NCBI RefSeq assembly: GCF_001690275.1
Contig: NZ_LZGW01000017.1
Span: 1 to 64,000, forward strand
From: Gilliamella sp. WF3-4
GTDB taxonomy: Bacteria > Pseudomonadota > Gammaproteobacteria > Enterobacterales > Orbaceae
Direction: 5' to 3'
DNA length: 64,000 nt
Part shown: positions 28,083-37,383 of the stretch, one piece after another
Position numbering within the stretch: position 1 is the stretch's first letter
Layout: each line of letters starts with the position of its first letter
The notes under the pieces: generated by a model
Told to the model about the DNA's origin: nothing
Seen by the model: only the letters and a program-made list of their open reading frames with translations
Database searches by the model: none
Position numbers and translations under genes: made by a program

Positions 28083-29531
28083 TTATTTACTAATTATGCT
28101 TCCATAAATAATTAATATAGCAACAACACTTATTGCTACTATAGCAATGGTATATTGTGTTTTTACACGGTACTTTTTCACCTCGCCGACTGAAAGTTCG
28201 CTATGTTTGTTCTTTCGTTGATAATAATAGTACATTGGTAAACCAACTAACGTCAGCACAATTGATGCCAGCCCATTTTCTGTTTGATAAACTAGCATAC
28301 CATAAATCACATAAACAGCGCCCAATATGGCTAAAATAGGGATAATTGGATAGCCAATGACTTTGTAAGATCTTGGTATATTAGGGTATTTTTTTCTGGC
28401 TATCATAACACCAACAAAGGTTAGTAAATAAAATACCCAAATCGAAAACATAGAAATTTCAGATAAACGATCGGCATCTAACAAAACTGAATATAAAAAT
28501 GCAAAAATAACAAGAACTGAAATGGCATTAACAGGAGAACGGCTATCCTCATCTATTGTACTTAAATAACGTGCACCAACAATAGTTCCACGCTCTGCCA
28601 TGCTAAAAATAGTACGTGATAATGTCATGATATAACCATTAATACCACCCAAAATCGAGATCATAATACCAACAGCAACTAAGTTACCTCCTGAATGCCC
28701 AAACATTCGCTGTGAAGCAACCGCGGCGGCATCGTGCCCTAATGAAACCATTTCGTTGACAGGAAAGATTTTAAAGAATGCTATATTGATACAAGCATAA
28801 ACAATCACTAAAAAGATAATCCCAAAAATGATTGCTTTTGGTAATACTTTAGATGGATTATGAATTTCACCTGCAACCGATGCAACCTGTGCCCAACCAT
28901 CATAAGCAAATAATGTAGCTAAGATAGCAACAGCAAAAGGCGCAAATGTTTCAATACCTTGACCACTAGCACCAAATAATGCGACTTGCCCATTGCCTTT
29001 CCAAAGACCAAATACCGCCAGTAGTAATATCGGAATCAATTTACAAGCCGTTGCAATGGTTTGTAAATATCCTGCCTCTTTGACACCAATTGCATTAATA
29101 AAGGCAATAAAGCCTAATGCTCCTGCACCTACCGCCATTTTATATGTGTCTTCAATCTGAAATAATGAGCAAAATACTGAACTAAAATAACCGACTAATG
29201 CACCAATTAACGCTGGAGAAAAGATAACTGTCATCATCCAACCATAAAGGTGAGCGATTTTAGCGCCATAGATTTTTTCTAAATAAACAAGCATGCCCCC
29301 AGTTTTTGGGAACATGACGCCTAATTCACAAAGCGTTAATCCACCACAAATGGAAATAGCACCACCAATAATCCAAGCTAATAAAGCATAATGATAATCG
29401 CCAGTAACTTCCAATACTGAAGGTGGTTTCATAAATGCACCAGCGCCTAAAACCATCCCAACAACCAGGGATAATGCAGAAACTAAACCAAGATCTTTCC
29501 GCAAGTTATTTTCTAAATTGTGATCTGACAT
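28083..29531 (-). CDS. APC-family amino-acid permease
   Basis: An inner-membrane transporter of 482 residues with twelve to fourteen hydrophobic segments. The APC signatures are LVVGMVLGAGAFMKPPSV in TM1, GGLTLCELGVMFPKTGGMLV in TM2 and FAYDGWAQVASVAGEIHNPS in TM6. It resembles the SteT/LAT-like exchangers; the substrate is not determinable. The start at 29531 has AGGGGATCTTT before it and is preferred to an upstream ATG ten codons earlier. It has no operon partner. Confidence 0.88.
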   Translation of the reverse strand: MSDHNLENNLRKDLGLVSALSLVVGMVLGAGAFMKPPSVLEVTGDYHYALLAWIIGGAISICGGLTLCELGVMFPKTGGMLVYLEKIYGAKIAHLYGWMMTVIFSPALIGALVGYFSSVFCSLFQIEDTYKMAVGAGALGFIAFINAIGVKEAGYLQTIATACKLIPILLLAVFGLWKGNGQVALFGASGQGIETFAPFAVAILATLFAYDGWAQVASVAGEIHNPSKVLPKAIIFGIIFLVIVYACINIAFFKIFPVNEMVSLGHDAAAVASQRMFGHSGGNLVAVGIMISILGGINGYIMTLSRTIFSMAERGTIVGARYLSTIDEDSRSPVNAISVLVIFAFLYSVLLDADRLSEISMFSIWVFYLLTFVGVMIARKKYPNIPRSYKVIGYPIIPILAILGAVYVIYGMLVYQTENGLASIVLTLVGLPMYYYYQRKNKHSELSVGEVKKYRVKTQYTIAIVAISVVAILIIYGSIISK

Positions 29532-29652
29532 AAAGATCCCCTTGAATCTATCAATAAGCAAAATTTGTTTATAATAGGGATTTATTTATAAAATACAAGA
29601 AGGATTAATTTTAACTCATTAAAAACACTAAAAATAAAAATGATAACATAAA

Positions 29653-29676
29653 TAAAAAGCCAGCTAGAAGCTGACT
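29653..29676 (-). terminator. Rho-independent terminator of adhP
   Basis: On the minus strand AGTCAGC, loop TTCTA, GCTGGCT, then TTTTTATTT. The stem of 7 bp includes one G-T pair. It lies 32 bases beyond the gene. Confidence 0.8.
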
Positions 29677-29707
29677 TCTTATTCTCTAGATTACTGAAAA
29701 GTGATTT

Positions 29708-30736
29708 CTATTTCTTCATTTTCATATCCACAACCATACGTCCACGAATTTTACCTGCTTTCATTTCGTCGATCATATCATTGATATCTTCCAATGGTCT
29801 TTTTTCAACCATTGGTATTACTTTACCCTCAGCACTGAAACGAAATGCCTCGGCTAAATCTTCACGAGTACCAACCAGTGAACCTAAAACTTGAATACCA
29901 TCAAGCACTGTTTTTGGAATACTCAAGTCCATAGTTTCCGAAGGCAAACCTAAGGCAACAACACGTCCTAAAGGGCGTACTGAATGAATAGCCTGATTGA
30001 AAGCTGTTTTCGTCACTGAGGTCACAACAGCACCATGTACACCGCCTTCAGTGTGCGCTTTAATATAAGCACCTACATCATCCACTTTTTTAGGATTAAT
30101 GACTAAATCTGCCCCCAACTTTTTACACAATTCTAATTGACTATCGCTATTACTAATTGCAACCACTTTATTGTTAAACACTTTTTTACCATACTCAATA
30201 GCCAGTGTTCCTAAACCTCCAATGCCAAATACAGCAAGCCATTGCCCAGGTTTGGTATCGGCAACTTTAATGCCTTTGTAGGTTGTAACGCCGGCGCAAG
30301 TAATACTTGTTGCCTGTGCGGGATCTAATCCTTCCGGTACTTTAACCGCATAATCTGCTTTAACAATACACTGCTCTGCCATACCACCATCAACACTGTA
30401 TCCAGAATTTAACGCATTACGACAAAATGTTTCATGACCAGAAATACAATATTCACAAGTACCACATCCAGCATGAAACCAAGCAATACTAACTCTATCA
30501 CCAATTTTAAGGCTCTTTACATCAGGAGCAATTTTAGTCACTATTCCCACACCCTCATGACCAATAACTCGGCCTGGTTTTTTGCCAAAATCACCCGATG
30601 CTACATGGATATCAGTATGACAAAGACCACAATATTCAACGTCAACTAATGCTTCTCCCGCTTCTAATGGGCGAACTGGAATATCTTTAATTTCAACTTG
30701 ACCATCGCATTCTTGCTTAATTACTGCTGCCTTCAT
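29708..30736 (-). CDS. adhP: Zinc-dependent alcohol dehydrogenase, AdhP type
   Basis: A medium-chain alcohol dehydrogenase, 342 residues. Catalytic zinc: Cys37 and His (YCGLCHTDIHVA) plus GHEGVG. Structural zinc: the four cysteines of GCGTCEYCISGHETFC. The NAD-binding glycine motif is FGIGGLGTLAIEYGK. This is the propanol-preferring ethanol/aldehyde-reducing type. The strong RBS is AGGAGAAAAA. It faces the divergent lacD-like gene across 410 bases that hold no ORF; a short direct repeat GTTGTTATAAA occurs twice near 30910-30935. Confidence 0.92.
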   Translation of the reverse strand: MKAAVIKQECDGQVEIKDIPVRPLEAGEALVDVEYCGLCHTDIHVASGDFGKKPGRVIGHEGVGIVTKIAPDVKSLKIGDRVSIAWFHAGCGTCEYCISGHETFCRNALNSGYSVDGGMAEQCIVKADYAVKVPEGLDPAQATSITCAGVTTYKGIKVADTKPGQWLAVFGIGGLGTLAIEYGKKVFNNKVVAISNSDSQLELCKKLGADLVINPKKVDDVGAYIKAHTEGGVHGAVVTSVTKTAFNQAIHSVRPLGRVVALGLPSETMDLSIPKTVLDGIQVLGSLVGTREDLAEAFRFSAEGKVIPMVEKRPLEDINDMIDEMKAGKIRGRMVVDMKMKK

Positions 30737-31147
30737 TTTTTTCTCCTAAATAAATTTTAAAGTTAAAACATAATTGCTTTTCATTCTAAACGAATTATTT
30801 TTGAAAAATATGAGTGGTTTCACAATTCTATTAAATAATATTCATTGTTTAATAATTTATACTTGAACATAGCCTTTCATTGAAATTTGAAAAAAATAAA
30901 TTGGTGGTGTTGTTATAAAAAGGGGTTGTTATAAACATATGCAGCATACTGATATAGGCTGAAAATAAGTCAACTATTTTTTAAAGGCGATATTTACTCA
31001 AGTGGTAACTTAAGTTCAATCATAATGTCATTAGATAACAATGGTATTGGCTTAAATTAAGGATATCGCTTTAACTAGCACAAATGATTAATAAACAACC
31101 AAAAAAAAGCAATATAATAAAAAAACTAACTAAATGGAGGCTATAAA

Positions 31148-32188
31148 ATGGCTAGAAAATGTATTTCTCGTGGTAAATTCACACGTATGCAACAGCTATC
31201 AAACCAAGATGGCGTGATTGCTGCATTAGCGATTGATCAACGCGGTTCAATGGTTAAGATGATGGAATCTGCGGTTGGTAAAGATCGTTATCATATTGAT
31301 ATGGTGTATGAATTTAAGGAGCTTGTTTCTCAAGAATTAACTAAATATGTTAGCGCAATTTTGTTAGATGAAGAATATGGTTTTAAAGGCATGGCGGCAA
31401 AAAATAGCAATGCTGGATTAATCATGTCATATGAAAAAACGGGATATGATGCCAATACACCAGGTCGCCTACCCGATATTTTGCCCGAGGATTCATTACA
31501 ACGCTTAATAAAAAAAGGGGCTGATGCTGCAAAAGTATTGGTTTATTATAATCCAGATGATCCTCAAGATATTTTAGATAAAAAGCACGCATTTTTAGAG
31601 CGTTTAGGTAATGAAGCAAGAGCTGCGGATATTCCTGTTTTTGTTGAACCTATTGTTTATGATAATGTGATAACCGATGATAAAAGCCCTGAATTTGCAA
31701 AAATCAAACCACAAAAAGTCATTAATACCATTAAAGAGTTTACTAAAGAACAATATTACATCGATATTTTAAAAGTCGAAGTTCCTGTACTTTTTAAAAA
31801 TGTCGAAGGCTTTAACGACAACAATGTCGTGGTTTATACTCAAAAGCAAGCCGCAGATTACTTTAAACAAGCTAGCGATGCAGCAACACGACCTTTTATT
31901 TATTTAAGCGCTGGTGTGCCAACAAAAACTTTCCATCAAGAGCTCATTTTTGCCGGCGAAAATGGCGCTAAATATAGTGGCATTCTTGGTGGGCGAGCAA
32001 CATGGTTTGAAGGTGTTGCAGCCTATGCAAATGGTGGAAAAGAGGGATTAAAACGTTGGTTAGATCAAACTGGCCGCGAAAATGTTGAGCATCTTAACAA
32101 AATATTAAAACAATATGCTACTCCTTGGTATGATATCTATGGTGGTAAAGATAATATTGAAGTGATTGATGTTAAATTAGGTAATTAA
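31148..32188 (+). CDS. Class I tagatose-1,6-bisphosphate aldolase-like protein (LacD family)
   Basis: 346 residues. Family blocks: DGVIAALAIDQRGSMVKMM near the start, ILLDEEYG, the Schiff-base lysine in YIDILKVEVP (Lys209) and PFIYLSAGVPTKTFHQEL with GILGGRATW. LacD cleaves tagatose-1,6-bisphosphate to DHAP and glyceraldehyde-3-phosphate; relatives also cleave fructose-1,6-bisphosphate and sulfofructose-1-phosphate. No lac/gat pathway kinase or isomerase is adjacent, so the substrate is inferred from family only. The start follows AATGGAGGCTATAAA. A strong terminator follows. Confidence 0.88.
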   Translation: MARKCISRGKFTRMQQLSNQDGVIAALAIDQRGSMVKMMESAVGKDRYHIDMVYEFKELVSQELTKYVSAILLDEEYGFKGMAAKNSNAGLIMSYEKTGYDANTPGRLPDILPEDSLQRLIKKGADAAKVLVYYNPDDPQDILDKKHAFLERLGNEARAADIPVFVEPIVYDNVITDDKSPEFAKIKPQKVINTIKEFTKEQYYIDILKVEVPVLFKNVEGFNDNNVVVYTQKQAADYFKQASDAATRPFIYLSAGVPTKTFHQELIFAGENGAKYSGILGGRATWFEGVAAYANGGKEGLKRWLDQTGRENVEHLNKILKQYATPWYDIYGGKDNIEVIDVKLGN

Positions 32189-32234
32189 CATAATCATTTA
32201 AAATAATTAATTGCAATAAGTTATTAGCAAACTA

Positions 32235-32276
32235 AAAAGAGAACAGTTTTTATTCCTATTTTTACTGTTCTCTTTT
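32235..32276 (+). terminator. Terminator of the lacD-like gene
   Basis: A 13-bp perfect inverted repeat (AAAAGAGAACAGT/ACTGTTCTCTTTT) with a 16-base T-rich loop, 46 bases past the stop. The right arm itself supplies the U-tract. Confidence 0.85.
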
Positions 32277-32388
32277 ACTATGATTGCAAGTTATGTAGCG
32301 ATAAATCTGTTGCTATAGTTTTATTAAGATGGTTTTACTAATATGGTTTAATATCAAATCAAAATAGCCTACCACACATAACAAATCA

Positions 32389-33039
32389 TCAAATTGCTTT
32401 ACTGAAAAATAAATCAACCTTACTGCGTTTTGCCATTGATTGAATATAGGCCTTAATCTTAGATGAAAAAACTAGACTTTTAACACACGTCAAATTTCGT
32501 AAAACGGGGAACAAACAGATATCATCTAAAGATAATTGTCCATTACATGCTTCTGGTGAAATAATTAGCAATTCAAGTTTATTTAACACCGTTAACACCT
32601 CTGCGACTAGTGCATCGGTTTGTGCCATACATTGATCAAATGATCCCATTTTTTCCTTTTTACTAGTAACAAAATAATCAATAGCACTTTGTGTCGCAAA
32701 CTCGGCTAAACCTAATTTTATATATCGTGGACACACTAACTTATAATCATATTGCTGTAGTTGCTTTATGAGTTCAGCTATATTTGCTGATCTATCGCCA
32801 ATTAAAATGGGATTGCCAGCATAATTGTTATCGACATAATCAACAATATCTAAACTTTCAGGCAGATAACTGCCATCGTCTTTCTGTAAAATCGGCGCCA
32901 TCTTTTCACCAATCATACGCTCTGGCGATTGAAAATCATCACTAAGCAATACCTGTAGTTCAACTGGCACGTTTTTTAAACCAAAAATCATTCTAGCTCT
33001 TACACAAAAAGGGCAATGTTCATAAATATACAGTTTCAT
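32389..33039 (-). CDS. grxB: Glutaredoxin 2 (GrxB)
   Basis: A 216-residue GST-like glutaredoxin. The CPFC redox motif is at residues 9-12 (YEHCPFCVRARM), with the cis-proline region EKMAPILQKDDG, ESLDIVDYVD, and a helical C-terminal domain. It reduces protein disulfides with glutathione. The start overlaps the end of the preceding membrane-protein gene by 20 bases, so the two are cotranscribed. AAGGAGTAAAA precedes the ATG. Confidence 0.93.
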   Translation of the reverse strand: MKLYIYEHCPFCVRARMIFGLKNVPVELQVLLSDDFQSPERMIGEKMAPILQKDDGSYLPESLDIVDYVDNNYAGNPILIGDRSANIAELIKQLQQYDYKLVCPRYIKLGLAEFATQSAIDYFVTSKKEKMGSFDQCMAQTDALVAEVLTVLNKLELLIISPEACNGQLSLDDICLFPVLRNLTCVKSLVFSSKIKAYIQSMAKRSKVDLFFSKAI

Positions 33040-33664
33040 TTTTACTCCTTAAGTAATCAATCAACCAACATAAAAAGGCAATTCCCAAAAATAATAAAAA
33101 AAACTTACTTACAGCAAATAGTGCTTGGGAATAACCAATCTTTACAACATTAATAAAAGGATATGGATACAGATTGGTATAGTAGCCTCGAATAAAAATA
33201 TAAACACCATAGCCAATCATTGACAATGACGCCCCCATAATGACTTTTAAATTAATTCGTCGAAATGGTCCAAAAATAAACCAGCTCAATAATCCCAAAA
33301 CAGGAATAATCACATGTAAACTTTCATTCGCAATTTTCAATAATACATTAGGTGGCGGTGTATGGATGCTTCTTAACACTAGGTTATATACAATAGTCGT
33401 TATCATCACACCCGCCAATCCATTCAAACGAATAACTTTAAAACTGTATCGATGACAGTTAGGATTGATAGCTAGCCAAAAACAACTCAATGCTAACATT
33501 AAATTTGATAAAACTGTAAAGAAACTATAATAATAAATTAATCGCCCTATTGAAGATTCGGGTTGCCAAGGACGAAATTTAGTATGCCAATAAATGTAAG
33601 TTTCCATGGCAATAATAGAGATTGCAAATAGCGCAATAAAAATATTAATAGTTCGTTTTAACAT
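33020..33664 (-). CDS. Pr6Pr-family membrane protein
   Basis: 214 residues with six predicted membrane spans and conserved aromatic/proline loops between them: WQPESSIGRLIYYYSFFTVLSN, TIVYNLVLRSIHTPP, NESLHVIIPVLGLLSWFIFG, NLYPYPFINV. Similar proteins are annotated as Pr6Pr or FAR-17a/AIG1-like; no function is known in bacteria. ATG 33664 has AAAAGG just upstream; the longer frame to 33697 lacks one. It is first gene of a two-gene unit with grxB. Confidence 0.72.
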   Translation of the reverse strand: MLKRTINIFIALFAISIIAMETYIYWHTKFRPWQPESSIGRLIYYYSFFTVLSNLMLALSCFWLAINPNCHRYSFKVIRLNGLAGVMITTIVYNLVLRSIHTPPPNVLLKIANESLHVIIPVLGLLSWFIFGPFRRINLKVIMGASLSMIGYGVYIFIRGYYTNLYPYPFINVVKIGYSQALFAVSKFFLLFLGIAFLCWLIDYLRSKNETVYL

Positions 33665-33825
33665 AATGCCTTTTAATATAAATAGTACAAAAAACAACTA
33701 AAAGTGCAGTATATAGTAATTAATAAAAAAATCATAAACTACCTCTGTTTAAAAGATAACAAATAGACAAAATCTACAACTTATTGGCAGTTAGTATATA
33801 ATGTCAAAATAAATGTAATGTAGAG

Positions 33826-34749
33826 ATGATATTGATGTCGAATCACGACACCCCGCCCCAAAATAAAATATTAATAGAACATTTTTTAGATTCTTTATGG
33901 TTAGAAAGGAATTTAGCTGAAAATACCATTGCGTCTTATAAGTTAGATTTGCTGGCATTAAGTCAGTTTTTACAACAACAAAATGTCACATTTTTGTCTG
34001 CTCAAACAGTTAATCTACAAGCATTTTTAATGCAACGGGTGCAAGATGGGTATAAAGCAAGTAGTTCTGCAAGATTACTTAGTGCAACTAAACGTTTTTT
34101 TCAATATTTATATCAAGAAAACTATCGTGCAGATGATCCTTCAGCGGTATTATCATCCCCCAAGCTTCCCAAAAAATTACCTAAAGATTTAACCGAATCA
34201 CAAGTGGAGGCATTACTTGAATCGCCAAGCATAGACGATCCGATTGAACTTCGAGATAAAGCAATGCTTGAAGTACTTTATGCAACCGGTTTACGTGTAT
34301 CTGAATTAGTGAATTTAGAAATTAGTGATGTTAGCCTACGGCAAGGTGTTGTAAGAGTGATAGGTAAAGGCAATAAGGAACGTTTAGTACCGCTGGGTGA
34401 AGAAGCGGTTTATTGGCTTGAATATTATTTTAAATATGGCAGAAATGATCTTCTAAAAACAGGGCCTGTTGATGTTCTTTTTCCTAGTCGATTAGGAAAA
34501 AAAATGACACGTCAGACCTTTTGGCATAGAATTAAATATTATGCCGTATTAACAGGTATCAATATTGAAGCACTTTCACCTCATGTGCTTCGTCATGCCT
34601 TTGCAACGCATCTGCTTAATCACGGTGCTGATTTGCGTGTTGTGCAAATGTTGCTTGGGCACAGTAGTTTATCAACGACGCAAATTTATACGCATGTGGC
34701 AACTGAAAGATTAAAACAGTTACATAGTAAACATCATCCTCGAGCGTAA
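33826..34749 (+). CDS. xerD: Tyrosine recombinase XerD
   Basis: With XerC it resolves chromosome dimers at dif during division. 307 residues (304 if the ATG at 33835 is used; both lack a strong ribosome site). The N-terminal SAM-like DNA-binding domain is residues 10-95. The catalytic set is Arg in YATGLRVSELV, Lys in VIGKGNKERLVPLGEE, His-x-x-Arg in LSPHVLRHAFATHLL, His in LLGHSSLSTTQIYTHV and its Tyr nucleophile. It closely follows E. coli XerD and leads the conserved xerD-dsbC-recJ cluster. Confidence 0.96.
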   Translation: MILMSNHDTPPQNKILIEHFLDSLWLERNLAENTIASYKLDLLALSQFLQQQNVTFLSAQTVNLQAFLMQRVQDGYKASSSARLLSATKRFFQYLYQENYRADDPSAVLSSPKLPKKLPKDLTESQVEALLESPSIDDPIELRDKAMLEVLYATGLRVSELVNLEISDVSLRQGVVRVIGKGNKERLVPLGEEAVYWLEYYFKYGRNDLLKTGPVDVLFPSRLGKKMTRQTFWHRIKYYAVLTGINIEALSPHVLRHAFATHLLNHGADLRVVQMLLGHSSLSTTQIYTHVATERLKQLHSKHHPRA

Positions 34750-34774
34750 TACTCAAAAAAATAAGGGTAATTGA

Positions 34775-35470
34775 ATGAAAAAATTAGGTTTAGCTTTAGC
34801 TTTAATTTCAACCTCAGTATTAGCGAGTAATGCTGATATAACAAAAACTTTAAATAAGTTAGGTTACGACAATAAAGAGTTAAAAATTACTAATAGCCCA
34901 ATACAAGGGTTTAAAAGCGTTTCTACGCCTGATGGTATTTTTTATGTTACAGAAGATGGCAAATATTTAACTCAAGGTCCTATTTATAATGTTCAAGGTG
35001 ACAATCTTGAAAATATTGCTAACAGTAATAACCTTAAACTAATGCAAACAATTGCAAAAGATGCCATTGTTTACAAAGCGCCTAATGAACGATATGTCAT
35101 TTCTGTTTTTACTGATTACACTTGTCATTACTGTAAATTATTGCACGAAAATATTGATAAATATTTAGAAGCAGGTATTTCGGTGCACTATTTTGCCTTT
35201 CCTCGAGCAGGAGATAAAAGTGATGTTGGTAAAAATATGCAATCTATTTGGAGCATGAAAGATCGTAAAGCCGCGTTTGAAAATGCTTATAAAGGCAATA
35301 AAATTTCACCAGCTAGTAGTATGATTCCTTACGTTACCCAACAATTTAATGTTGGGAAGCGACTTGGAATTAGCGGTACACCAGCAATTATTTTACCTAA
35401 TGGCGAGCTTGTTTCTGGTTATGTACCAGCAGATAAATTACTTGAAGTTTTAGATAAAAAAAACAAGTAA
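34775..35470 (+). CDS. dsbC: Thiol:disulfide interchange protein DsbC
   Basis: A periplasmic disulfide isomerase that works as a dimer. A cleavable signal of about 18 residues (MKKLGLALALISTSVLASNA) is followed by the N-terminal dimerisation domain (to about residue 80) and a thioredoxin domain with CHYC in FTDYTCHYCKLLH. The cis-Pro loop is GISGTPAIILPNG. 231 residues. It lies 25 bases after xerD and 70 before recJ, as in E. coli. Confidence 0.95.
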   Translation: MKKLGLALALISTSVLASNADITKTLNKLGYDNKELKITNSPIQGFKSVSTPDGIFYVTEDGKYLTQGPIYNVQGDNLENIANSNNLKLMQTIAKDAIVYKAPNERYVISVFTDYTCHYCKLLHENIDKYLEAGISVHYFAFPRAGDKSDVGKNMQSIWSMKDRKAAFENAYKGNKISPASSMIPYVTQQFNVGKRLGISGTPAIILPNGELVSGYVPADKLLEVLDKKNK

Positions 35471-35540
35471 ATAACTAATTACCGCTGTTGAAATATAATA
35501 TTAAACTCAATGTTAGCGCTAATGCGCTAGCATACAAAAT

Positions 35541-37277
35541 ATGAAAAAAAATAAATTAAGACATCGCAAATTACCTGATGGATCTCCAGAATTTTCCGAG
35601 GATATTCCATTATTATTACAGCGAGTTTATGCATTACGTGGGGTGACTAGTATGCAAGAGCTCGACTATACCACACGCAATTTGCACAATTACGACACAT
35701 TAGATGGCATTAACAAAGCAGTTGAAATTCTTTATTTGGCAATGAAGAATAATCAACGGATCATGATTGTTGGCGATTTTGATACTGATGGTGCTACTAG
35801 TACTGCTTTAACCGTTAAAGCCCTTAAAAATATGGGGTGCCAATTTGTTGATTATATTATTCCGGATCGTTTTGATGATGGATATGGGCTAAGTATTTCA
35901 ATTGTAAAAAAAGCGCTATTAAAAAATGCGCAACTCATTATTACTGTTGACAACGGTATTTCTGCTGTTGAAGCTGTCGATTTTGCCAAGCAGTCAAATT
36001 TGCCAGTGATTATTACTGATCACCATTTATGTCCAGAACGATTACCTGATGCAGATGCTATAATCAATCCTAATTTACCTAATTGCGTGTTTCCTTCTAA
36101 GCATTTAGCTGGAGTGGGTGTGGCTTTTTACTTCATGCTTGCTTTACGAGCCAAATTACGGCAAGAAAATTGGTTCATGGACAATAAGTTAACCGAATAT
36201 AATGTGACGAATTTATTAGATTTAGTTGCTTTAGGTACGGTTGCTGATGTGGTTAAACTTGATCATAATAATCGTATTTTAGTTCACCAAGGTATAAACA
36301 GAATTCGATCTGGTTATTGTAGCGAAGGTATTAAAGCCTTATTGCATATAGCTAAGAAAGATCCTGCTTCGATTACATCAACCGATTTAGCTTATTATAT
36401 AGCGCCTCGATTAAATGCCGCGGGAAGAATGGATAATATGACTTTAGGCGTTGAATTATTACTTTGTGATAATTATGATTTAGCAATTAATAAAGCAGTA
36501 GATCTTGATAATCTCAATTGTGATAGAAAATTGATTGAACAAACAATGCATAAAGAAGCTTTATTGTTTATTCAAGAAATTGAAGAGCAAAATATATCAA
36601 TTCCTAACGCACTGGTGTTTTATCATCAACAGTGGCATCAAGGTATTATTGGTATATTATCTTCTCGTTTGAAAGATAAATATCATCGACCAGTTATATC
36701 GTTTGCTTCAACCCAAGATGGTTTTTTAAAAGGCTCTGGACGCTCAATTAAAGGCGTTCATTTACGCGATCTACTTGATGAATTAAATCAGCGACACCCT
36801 GATTTAATCGTTAGCTTTGGTGGGCACTCAATGGCAGTTGGTTTAACTATTCACGAAAAAGATTTAGCGTATTTTACACGTTGTTTGCAAGCACTTTTAA
36901 ATACACAAGTCGATCCTGATTTACTAGAACATATTATTGAAACAGACGGTGAAATAGATAGCCAAGACTTTACTTACGCAACCGCCAAATTGTTAAAAAA
37001 ATCTGGCCCTTGGGGCGAGGGGTTTGATACGCCTATTTTTGATGGCGTATTTGTTATTCATCAACAACGGTTAATTGCAGACAAACACCTTAAATTAGTA
37101 TTAGAGCCACAAAATGGTGGTCCATTTATTGAAGGTGTCTGTTTTAATGTCAATCGACAACAATGGCCTGATCAGTCGATAAAAAAAGTAGAATTAGTTT
37201 ATCATCTGGATGTAGATGAATTTCGGGGTAACCAAGCTCCACAATTACTGATAAAATATCTATGGCCTATCGCCTAA
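35541..37277 (+). CDS. recJ: Single-stranded-DNA-specific 5'-3' exonuclease RecJ
   Basis: A Mn-dependent DHH-family exonuclease for RecF-pathway recombination, mismatch and base-excision repair. 578 residues: motif I IVGDFDTDGATST, motif II LIITVDNGISA, motif III DHH in VIITDHHLCPE, motif IV LVALGTVADVV, then DHHA1 with SGRSIKGVHLRDLL and FGGHSMAVGL, and the C-terminal OB-like domain. It is the third gene of xerD-dsbC-recJ. The ATG has only a weak ribosome site. Confidence 0.96.
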   Translation: MKKNKLRHRKLPDGSPEFSEDIPLLLQRVYALRGVTSMQELDYTTRNLHNYDTLDGINKAVEILYLAMKNNQRIMIVGDFDTDGATSTALTVKALKNMGCQFVDYIIPDRFDDGYGLSISIVKKALLKNAQLIITVDNGISAVEAVDFAKQSNLPVIITDHHLCPERLPDADAIINPNLPNCVFPSKHLAGVGVAFYFMLALRAKLRQENWFMDNKLTEYNVTNLLDLVALGTVADVVKLDHNNRILVHQGINRIRSGYCSEGIKALLHIAKKDPASITSTDLAYYIAPRLNAAGRMDNMTLGVELLLCDNYDLAINKAVDLDNLNCDRKLIEQTMHKEALLFIQEIEEQNISIPNALVFYHQQWHQGIIGILSSRLKDKYHRPVISFASTQDGFLKGSGRSIKGVHLRDLLDELNQRHPDLIVSFGGHSMAVGLTIHEKDLAYFTRCLQALLNTQVDPDLLEHIIETDGEIDSQDFTYATAKLLKKSGPWGEGFDTPIFDGVFVIHQQRLIADKHLKLVLEPQNGGPFIEGVCFNVNRQQWPDQSIKKVELVYHLDVDEFRGNQAPQLLIKYLWPIA

Positions 37278-37383
37278 GCAATTAGAATGGATTATAATTT
37301 GACAATTGTGCTTAATTTACATCTAATTACGATGGTTATCTAACATCATCAACATAAAATTTACGCAACGTTAAGGATTCAAA

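Noticed and set aside
30905..30940. Direct repeat GTTGTTATAAA as an operator between adhP and the lacD-like gene
   Set aside because: Only two short AT-rich copies, no symmetry, no regulator nearby.
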